Assembly (NCBI GenBank): GCA_051295955.1
Contig: JBPDWA010000002.1
Coordinates: 62,001 to 126,000 of the forward strand
DNA: 64,000 bases
Direction of reading: 5' to 3'
DNA from: Enterococcus faecalis_A
GTDB taxonomy: Bacteria; Bacillota; Bacilli; Lactobacillales; Enterococcaceae
Numbering within the stretch: the first letter of the stretch is position 1; each line of letters starts with the position of its first letter. The translations under genes and the position numbers were made by a program. Shown in pieces: positions 8,535 to 14,915 of this stretch. The notes below the pieces were generated by a model, which had not been told where the DNA came from, searched no databases, and saw only the letters and a program-made list of their open reading frames with translations.

Positions 8535-8580
8535 AAAGAGTTGGATGAAACAGCATGAATGTTTTGTCTAGCTCTTTTTC
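8535..8580 (+). terminator. partial terminator / processing hairpin between ahpC and ahpF
   Basis: AAAGAGTTGGATGAAAC (8535-8551) can pair with GTTTTGTCTAGCTCTTT (8561-8577) through several G-U pairs, followed by a short T-rich stretch. It probably sets the ahpC:ahpF transcript ratio. Confidence 0.55.
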
Positions 8581-8608
8581 TGAAACAAGAGGAGAAGAGG
8601 AGAAGCGA

Positions 8609-10291
8609 GTGACAGAAGAAGTATACGATTTAATTATTATTGGTGGCGGCTCAGCAGCTTTATCTGCGGGAATTTATGCAGGTCGTGCAATGATGGATAC
8701 CTTAATTATTGAAAAAGATAAAATTGGCGGCCAAGTAACGACCACTGCTGAAATCGTCAACTATCCAGCGATTCGCAAAACGACAGGGCCGGAATTAATG
8801 GAAGAAATGCGTGTTCAAGCACAAGATTTTGGTGTGGCTTTTACTACAGATGAGATTATCGATGTAGATTTTAGTCAAATGATAAAAACGGTTAAATCAG
8901 CGAATCAAACCTATCAAGCCTATGCCGTATTAATTGCAACCGGCGCTTCTGCCCGCCAAATTGGCTTTCCTGGTGAAACAGAATTTATTGGTCGAGGGAT
9001 TGCTTATTGCTCTACCTGTGATGGCGAATTTTTCCAAGGACTGGATATTTTTGTCATTGGCGGCGGCTATGCAGCAGCTGAAGAAGCCGTGTATCTTACG
9101 CGCTATGGTAAATCAGTGACAATGATTATTCGGGAACCGGATTTTACTTGCGCAAAATTAACGGCCGAAGCAGCCAAACAACATCCAGATATTAAAATTG
9201 TCTATAATACGGAAGTCAAAGAAATTACTGGTGATGACTTTGTCCGTAAGGCTGTTTTTGTTAATAATCAAACCGGAGCAGAAACAGTGTATGAAGCGCC
9301 AGAAGATAGTACCTTTGGCATGTTTGTTTTTGCTGGTAACAAACCAAGTACAGAAATCTTTGAAGGGAAAATTGCGCTAGACCGTGGCTATGTTCCGACA
9401 ACGGAAAATATGGAAACCGATGTTGCCGGAGTTTATGCGGCCGGTGATTTACGGATCAAGGAATTACGCCAAATTGTAACTGCAGTGGCAGACGGTGCTA
9501 TTGCGGCAACCCATGCTCAACGATATGTGACAGAACAAAAGACAAAAGCTGGATTACCGATTGTTACCAAACGGATGGAAGAACGGCTGGCCAAACGAAC
9601 AACCACTGAAAAAGCTGATGGACAACCAACGGAAAAACAACCAGCTAAAACGACTGGCAATCATACGTGGTTTCCAGAAGCGATGCGTCAACAGTTAAGT
9701 GGAATTTTTGCTAAATTAACGAAAAATGTCACCTTACTTCAATTTATGGATGCCAGTGATGAAAGATCATTGGAGCTAAATTCATTCTTAACGGAATTTG
9801 CCGGGTTGGATCAGCAAATTATTTTAGAAACCATACAAAAGGGGACCGATATGTCGAAAGAAGCCGCCTACGACATTGAGAAAATGCCAAGCGTTGTTCT
9901 TTTAGACGCTGAAGGCAATTATACCGGAATCAAGTTTAGTGGTATTCCAAGCGGTCATGAAGTCAACTCATTGGTTTTAGCGGTTTATAATGTAGGGAGC
10001 GCAGGGCAGCCTTTAGCTCCAGAACTACAAAAGAAAATGACGAAACTACCGAAGAAAAAAATCGAAATTTTTGTTTCTTTAACCTGTCATTTTTGCCCTG
10101 ATGTAGTCGCTGCTTGTCAACGCATTGCGTCAGTTAATCATAATGTTGAAGCTGAAATGGTGGATATTGGTTTATTCCCAGAGTTGAAAAAAGAGAAGAA
10201 AATCATGAGTGTTCCAGCGATGTTGATTGATGGAGAACAAATGATTTTTGGTTCAAAAACAATGGAAGAAATTATCGAAGCATTAGCTTAA
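8609..10291 (+). CDS. ahpF: AhpF-like NADH:peroxiredoxin reductase with permuted domain order (TIGR03143 type)
   Basis: A flavoprotein that passes electrons from NAD(P)H to AhpC. Domain order is inverted compared with E. coli AhpF. A thioredoxin-reductase-like module comes first: IIGGGSAALSAGIYAGRA for FAD, CSTCDGEFF redox pair, VIGGGYAAAEEAV for NAD(P)H, and VAGVYAAGD. A linker rich in Lys/Thr follows (about residues 315-345), then a double thioredoxin-fold module with SLTCHFCPDVV as its CxxC. I chose the GTG at 8609 (AGGAG repeats just upstream; about 560 residues). The frame extends to an ATG at 8555, but that lies inside the hairpin. A terminator follows. Confidence 0.88.
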   Translation: MTEEVYDLIIIGGGSAALSAGIYAGRAMMDTLIIEKDKIGGQVTTTAEIVNYPAIRKTTGPELMEEMRVQAQDFGVAFTTDEIIDVDFSQMIKTVKSANQTYQAYAVLIATGASARQIGFPGETEFIGRGIAYCSTCDGEFFQGLDIFVIGGGYAAAEEAVYLTRYGKSVTMIIREPDFTCAKLTAEAAKQHPDIKIVYNTEVKEITGDDFVRKAVFVNNQTGAETVYEAPEDSTFGMFVFAGNKPSTEIFEGKIALDRGYVPTTENMETDVAGVYAAGDLRIKELRQIVTAVADGAIAATHAQRYVTEQKTKAGLPIVTKRMEERLAKRTTTEKADGQPTEKQPAKTTGNHTWFPEAMRQQLSGIFAKLTKNVTLLQFMDASDERSLELNSFLTEFAGLDQQIILETIQKGTDMSKEAAYDIEKMPSVVLLDAEGNYTGIKFSGIPSGHEVNSLVLAVYNVGSAGQPLAPELQKKMTKLPKKKIEIFVSLTCHFCPDVVAACQRIASVNHNVEAEMVDIGLFPELKKEKKIMSVPAMLIDGEQMIFGSKTMEEIIEALA

Positions 10292-10304
10292 AATATACCA
10301 AGAT

Positions 10305-10350
10305 TAGAGGGTAGATTCATCGAGGGATGAATTTACCCTCTATTACTTTT
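10305..10350 (+). terminator. ahpF terminator; left copy of an island-flanking repeat
   Basis: Seventeen-base arms at 10305-10321 and 10327-10343 pair almost perfectly around a 5-nt loop, followed by a T-rich tail. The segment 10295-10352 is near-identical (about 48 of 58 positions) to 19637-19694, which also forms a terminator. Confidence 0.85.
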
Positions 10351-10524
10351 TAAGGGTCGAACATGGGCTCTTGGACTTCAAGTCCCAAATAAAAAATGGT
10401 CGCCTTCGCTGTTATTTTAAAATCTGGTTTAAGTATGTTGGGGCTTTGAACCCTGTATAGGAAATTAGGAACGAAATGAAGCAGTAAAGAACCTTTTAAC
10501 ACTTATTTTTAGGAGATGAAAACA

Positions 10525-11056
10525 ATGTATGTACTTGCTTTAGATATTTCAATAGGGAAAAGTTATGCCGTTATTTACCATGAAAATACTTGTTTTTTCA
10601 AACAAGTAATTTTCTATGTAGTTGTAACAGCCAAATAAATAGAAGAATTTGATCTATATCAAAGTATTTCAGGAATTGGGGAACTCTCTGCGGGCCTCAT
10701 CATTGGTGAACTAGGAGACCTTGGCCATTTTTCTTCTCACAAACAATTAAACGCTTTTGTCGGTGTCAATACCAGAGGGTACCAATCTGTAAAATACACT
10801 GCCCAAGAACACATGAATAAAGCACGGTAATCCAAAAGTACGAAAAAATTCGTATTTTATGTTCATTCTCATGAACATGATCCGATAACAAGCAGCAGGT
10901 CCGAATCATCCGATTGACTATTACTACAAATGAAAAACGCAACCTCCGCCCAAAAAGTATAAGATTGCGCTCGTCGCTTGCATCAACAAACTTTTGAAAT
11001 ACCTCCACGCAATGGTACGACACTTAAGTACGTATAATTATTCACACGACCTCTAA
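10525..11056 (+). pseudogene. IS110-family transposase relic
   Basis: AGGAGA and an ATG at 10525 open the typical IS110 N-terminus (MYVLALDISIGKSYAVIYHE). The frame then breaks. Conserved C-terminal pieces follow in shifted frames: SGIGELSAGLIIGELGDLGH, SSHKQLNAFVGVNTRGYQS, and ACINKLLKYLHAMVRHLSTY just before TAA at 11054-11056. A large internal segment is missing and several frameshifts are present, so no active transposase is made. It marks the left part of the island. Confidence 0.75.
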
Positions 11057-11411
11057 TGACCTGGCTAAACGTAGGAAACGAGTTTGAGCGAGTGGATGGA
11101 AAAGTTACATAAGAATATTTTATTGAGCTAGACACGTTCTATAATCAAAATATAGATCCAGTTAGCTTTGACTGGAACAGAGTGCGTTAGTAAAGAGAGC
11201 GCATAGAGCATGTGCTAACGACGAAACGTTCAGCCATTAATCCATTAAAAGAATAGGGTGCACCAACGTATATGATTCTTATAGCAAAAATGAGTAATGA
11301 AAGAGCAGTTCCCCTAATTTACGCACAACTATGTAGCTGGGTAAAGCTAACAAAAAATCAAAAAGTATATTATTTTCTTTCTACTAAAAATAAATATTTT
11401 AGTAATAATCA
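11057..11411. other. non-coding stretch between IS110 relic and RiPP promoter
   Basis: No open frame with an RBS and no recognisable protein match in any frame. The left part probably includes the decayed right end of the IS110-type element. I see no clear terminal repeats. Confidence 0.4.
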
Positions 11412-11440
11412 TTGACATTAAAAAAATATAACAGTATACT
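11412..11440 (+). promoter_or_regulatory. strong sigma-A promoter of the RiPP-type operon
   Basis: TTGACA (11412-11417), exactly 17 nt, then TATACT (11435-11440). This near-consensus promoter gives a ~130-nt leader before the peptide gene. Confidence 0.85.
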
Positions 11441-11441
11441 T

Positions 11442-11458
11442 ACATTTAAATTAAATGT
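11442..11458. promoter_or_regulatory. perfect palindromic operator overlapping the RiPP transcription start
   Basis: ACATTTAAATTAAATGT: 8-bp perfect inverted repeat with a single central base, placed immediately downstream of the -10 box, about where transcription starts. This position suits a repressor. A second weaker dyad (ATATAC / GTATAT) lies near 11467-11485. No obvious DNA-binding regulator is encoded in the cluster unless the DUF2087 protein acts as one. Confidence 0.6.
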
Positions 11459-11576
11459 TTTAAACTATATACATGTGAAGTATATGTTAGTTAGATAAAA
11501 GAATAATTTGAGTTCGCGCGATTAAGTTATTCGTATCTATATATAAGTAAACTGGATTGTACTGGAGGTGTTATAA

Positions 11577-11660
11577 ATGAAAGTAACTGTTCAACCTGTT
11601 AAGAAAAGTAAACCTGTAGCTAGTCAAGCTAAAAAAACTTACACTGCGCCGATGAAATAA
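11577..11660 (+). CDS. 27-residue lysine-rich peptide, candidate RiPP precursor / scaffold peptide
   Basis: GGAGG at 11564-11568 precedes ATG 11577. The peptide has 7 Lys, no Cys, no acidic residue, and only five Ser/Thr (T4, S11, S16, T21, T23). It starts MKVTVQPVKKSKPV and ends KKTYTAPMK. A perfect terminator hairpin begins 5 nt after the stop, and the biosynthetic genes follow it; peptide first, leaky terminator, then enzymes is the usual RiPP layout. With no Cys and few Ser/Thr, it is an odd substrate for azole formation. It could be a scaffold for C-terminal amino acid addition. It matches no precursor family I know. Confidence 0.6.
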   Translation: MKVTVQPVKKSKPVASQAKKTYTAPMK

Positions 11661-11665
11661 TTAAG

Positions 11666-11696
11666 AAAGGCATAACTTTATGTTATGCCTTTTTTA
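11666..11696 (+). terminator. attenuating terminator between peptide gene and enzyme genes
   Basis: A perfect 11-bp stem (AAAGGCATAAC / GTTATGCCTTT) with a 5-nt loop and T run. Located between the peptide and ycaO genes, it would make the peptide mRNA much more abundant than the enzyme mRNA. Confidence 0.9.
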
Positions 11697-11719
11697 ACAT
11701 TTCGTAGTTAGGAGGTAAT

Positions 11720-13447
11720 ATGAATAATTATGTGATAAAAAATGATGATGAAGTTAACTATTTTTTAGATGATAATGTTTATAGGTTTTCATTTAATGAT
11801 TTTTTATATGATGCAACAAATGATCATAGTAATTTTCCTTTGTTGGAGAGAGGATATAAAAAATTTGAAAATTTTTTTAAATTTAAAAATCCGAATACTG
11901 TCTTTATTAAAGTATTGAATGTTGGAAGACTATTAGAGGATCTAAATAAGTTTCAGAAACGTAGGGATGTGAATCAAATGATAATTGAATTCTTTGATTG
12001 CTTAGTGCATGTCTATGATATTACGAAGTTTTGTCCAAGATGCTTCATCAAAAGGTATCAAGAAGGGATGGATTCTTCTTATACAAAATATATCAAAACT
12101 GAAAATGACTATGAAGTTAATTTTGTAAGCGGTCCTATTGAAGAAATAAAGAATGAAAATAAAAATTTCGTCGCTTGGGATAAAAATTTAAATCAATACT
12201 ATGATTCACCATGTTTATGTTATCCAGATTGTACAAATGAATATACGAGCAATATCAGCCTAAAAAAAATAGATGTTTCTAAATTAATAGGTAGATTTTC
12301 TCCTGTTAGAAATATCTGCTATCAGGGGAATGTTGATACAGTCCGTAGATACGTGTATGGAGCCAACTCTAGCGCACCTGCTAATGAAAAATATTTAGAT
12401 GAACATGGTGGGAAAGGTGCCACAAAGGTTCAAGCATTTTATAGCGCTGTTTATGAATCTCTAGAAAGATATAGTGCGAGACAATTTGGATATGAAAAAG
12501 TAATAAGAGATAGTTATGATAATTTGAGTAGCAAAGGTGGTAGAATACTGAATCCACATAGTCTTTCTTTAGATAGTAGTGAAGAGAACAAAAATAGATA
12601 TGAATCAAACAAAATGTATGAATGGATTGAAGCAACTAATATATCTGATAAAAAAAAGACATTAATACCAGCCAATATCGTTTATTTTCCTTATGTAGCT
12701 GATGAAAAATATCATTTTTCATCTTATTCAACAACAGGATTATCAGCTAATTCATCGATTGATAAGGCTATTTCACAAGGTTTATTAGAAATTATAGAGC
12801 GAAATTGTTATGCATTGACTCATAAAGCACTATTACGCGTGGTAGATCTTGAAAATGACATGAATAATTTAGCCAAAAATTTAGAAATGAAATTAATTGA
12901 GAATCAAATTAAGGCAAATTATACATTGCTATCTAACTCGTTTGGGGCTTATGTAGTCCATTGTACATTAGAGGACTTAAAAAATAATTTTCCGATCTAT
13001 ACACACGGTGCAGGAGCTTCTTTAAATATAGAAAAGGCTATGCTAAGAGCAATAACTGAGGCTGTTCAGTTAAGGACGTCACAAATATTATTGAAAGAAT
13101 ACGGGGAAATCAACGAAGAAGTAAATAAGGCTAATAAAGAATGGGCATTAGGCAATAAAAAGTATGTTTGTCCTTTTCTCAATAGTAAAAGTAATACACA
13201 AAAAAAAGCTTCCTCTTATCTAAATTTGGAAACAGACAATGTGCAAGCTGACATAAAAAAGTTAAGCAATAATTTAGCTTTATATGGATATGAAAGTTTT
13301 TACGTGGACCTAACAAGAGAAGATATTCTTGTTCCAGCTGTGAAAGTTATTGTTCCTGGATTACAAGACATTGACGATAGTAACAAAGAAAATTCTAAAA
13401 CCTTAATTAGACTTGGGGTAAAGAACCTTTTGCCTATGTTCAGTTAA
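11720..13447 (+). CDS. YcaO-domain peptide-modifying enzyme with N-terminal Cys-rich domain
   Basis: A 575-residue ATP-dependent YcaO enzyme. The N-terminal ~185 residues hold FCPRC (C105, C108) and PCLCYPDC (C165, C167, C171), a likely zinc site like that of the ocin-ThiF/cyclodehydratase partner domain. The YcaO domain follows: GGKGATKVQAFYSAVYESLE near residues 230-249, a later GLLEIIERNCYA, and AITEAVQLR, the Glu-rich ATP/Mg motifs. The C-terminus ends LLPMFS, without the PxPxP tail common in azoline synthetases. AGGAGG precedes the ATG. It may form azolines, thioamides or amidines; the sequence does not decide. Base composition is more AT-rich than the flanking core genes. Confidence 0.85.
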   Translation: MNNYVIKNDDEVNYFLDDNVYRFSFNDFLYDATNDHSNFPLLERGYKKFENFFKFKNPNTVFIKVLNVGRLLEDLNKFQKRRDVNQMIIEFFDCLVHVYDITKFCPRCFIKRYQEGMDSSYTKYIKTENDYEVNFVSGPIEEIKNENKNFVAWDKNLNQYYDSPCLCYPDCTNEYTSNISLKKIDVSKLIGRFSPVRNICYQGNVDTVRRYVYGANSSAPANEKYLDEHGGKGATKVQAFYSAVYESLERYSARQFGYEKVIRDSYDNLSSKGGRILNPHSLSLDSSEENKNRYESNKMYEWIEATNISDKKKTLIPANIVYFPYVADEKYHFSSYSTTGLSANSSIDKAISQGLLEIIERNCYALTHKALLRVVDLENDMNNLAKNLEMKLIENQIKANYTLLSNSFGAYVVHCTLEDLKNNFPIYTHGAGASLNIEKAMLRAITEAVQLRTSQILLKEYGEINEEVNKANKEWALGNKKYVCPFLNSKSNTQKKASSYLNLETDNVQADIKKLSNNLALYGYESFYVDLTREDILVPAVKVIVPGLQDIDDSNKENSKTLIRLGVKNLLPMFS

Positions 13448-13465
13448 AAAAATGGAGGATTTATT

Positions 13466-14668
13466 TTGAGAAAGATAAAAAAGCAATATTATTTCTATAA
13501 TTTATTATCTAATGCAGCAATTCAAATTTTTTCGGCTGTTTCTTATATCTATATAATCCAAAATGGTTTTTCATATTTGGAAGCTAATCTATATTTATCT
13601 ATTTTTTGGATTGTTTGTACAATTGCTGAAATCCCTTCAGGCGTGTTAATTGACTCTATAGGCGCAAAAAACACCTTATTTTTTGGTTACGGATTACGCT
13701 TCTTAGGGTTAATAAGTTTGGTTTGGTTACCAAATTTCCTAGTGTTGCTTATGTCGGCTATTCTAACAGCAATTGCTGAAGCTTTACAATCAGGTACGTT
13801 AGAAACTTGGCTAACCAATGAAGGGAAAATAAAGAATTCTGAGTTCTCAATCCAAAAAATTTATAGCAGGACAGCAACTTATCGTTTGACGATAGGGCTA
13901 GTTTTAGGATATTTAGGAGCTCAAATATATTCCAAGGTTGATATAAAGCTGCCATTTGCAATCTCTGCTTTTTTATTCTTTGGTTTAACAGTAATCATTT
14001 TATTCAATTTTAAAGAAGTACATGCTAATCAATTAGGGAAGGAAGTTAGTAATGATTCTTTTCTTAGGACATATAAAAAATCAGTGATATCCGCTTTTCA
14101 TTATTCAAAAAAAAATAAATACTTTTGGATAGTTATATTCATTTTGCTTATACCTGTAATAAACGATATTGGGCCTTCTAATCAATGGCAAAGTTATATA
14201 TCTACTAAGGGAAATTTAATAGATACTGGCTTTTTTTTCGTCTTTATAAGTGTATCAGGAATAGTCGCAAACCTTTTAATGAGTAAATGGGAAATAAAGA
14301 AAACAAAGATTAAAAATGTTTTTCTTACTTTTGTATTAGTTGATATTTGTATCGTAATTACATTATCTATAAATTTATTACCGCCTATTGTTTTTTTATT
14401 ACACGTTTTTTTATTACAAGCATTAAGTACAATAACAATTACTATTTTACATGATGATCTAATTACAGAGGATTCAGTAAGAGGGACAATGATATCTATA
14501 TATAATACTATAGAAGGAATTATTACTAGTGTCGTTTTAGTTTTAAATGGATATATTTCTGATAGACTTGGATTTCAAGTAGCATGGTTATTTGCAAGTA
14601 TCTTTACATTTACATTGTTGTTTATGCTTTTAATTACTGTGGTATTGAGGAGGAACTCACGTGGCTAA
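13466..14668 (+). CDS. MFS transporter of the RiPP-type operon
   Basis: A 400-residue major facilitator with about 12 hydrophobic segments. The loop 2-3 motif is present (SGVLIDSIGAKNTLFFGYG). A TTG start at 13466 is supported by TGGAGGA 7 nt upstream. It lies 18 nt after ycaO and overlaps the DUF2087 gene by 8 nt, so it is in the operon. The likely role is export of the modified peptide or its product, and possibly self-protection. Use of an MFS rather than an ABC exporter suits a small released product. Confidence 0.85.
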   Translation: MRKIKKQYYFYNLLSNAAIQIFSAVSYIYIIQNGFSYLEANLYLSIFWIVCTIAEIPSGVLIDSIGAKNTLFFGYGLRFLGLISLVWLPNFLVLLMSAILTAIAEALQSGTLETWLTNEGKIKNSEFSIQKIYSRTATYRLTIGLVLGYLGAQIYSKVDIKLPFAISAFLFFGLTVIILFNFKEVHANQLGKEVSNDSFLRTYKKSVISAFHYSKKNKYFWIVIFILLIPVINDIGPSNQWQSYISTKGNLIDTGFFFVFISVSGIVANLLMSKWEIKKTKIKNVFLTFVLVDICIVITLSINLLPPIVFLLHVFLLQALSTITITILHDDLITEDSVRGTMISIYNTIEGIITSVVLVLNGYISDRLGFQVAWLFASIFTFTLLFMLLITVVLRRNSRG

Positions 14669-14915
14669 TAGGTTTTTTAATGACGAGGGAGAACTAAAAG
14701 TAATTCCTAAAAAACATGAGGCAAAGATAGAAGTATTCTCTACAATTATTGAATTGTTTGAATACGAACATTTTTATTCTGAAAAGGAGGTAAATGAAAT
14801 TTTGAAAAAAGTATATCACGATTACGCATTGTTAAGAAGATATTTAATTGAATATAGATTTTTGTCGAGAGATCTGTATGGGAAAGCGTATGAAAGAGTT
14901 AGGGATAGCAAATGA
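14661..14915 (+). CDS. DUF2087-domain small protein
   Basis: An 84-residue protein covering one DUF2087 domain: FFNDEGELKVIPKKHEAK, FYSEKEVNEILKKVYHDYAL, LRRYLIEYRFLSRD, YGKAYER. This domain is usually fused to or found with transcriptional regulators in Firmicutes; its molecular role is not established. AGGAGG lies 7 nt before the GTG. It overlaps the MFS gene by 8 nt and the dehydratase-like gene by 4 nt (ATGA), so it is translated with them. It could be the operon's regulator or an RNA/tRNA-binding accessory. Confidence 0.8.
   Translation: MANRFFNDEGELKVIPKKHEAKIEVFSTIIELFEYEHFYSEKEVNEILKKVYHDYALLRRYLIEYRFLSRDLYGKAYERVRDSK

Noticed and set aside
11057..11411. Possible YolD-like or second transposase fragment
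   Set aside because: Short readable pieces exist in all frames but none forms a convincing match or has a start signal.
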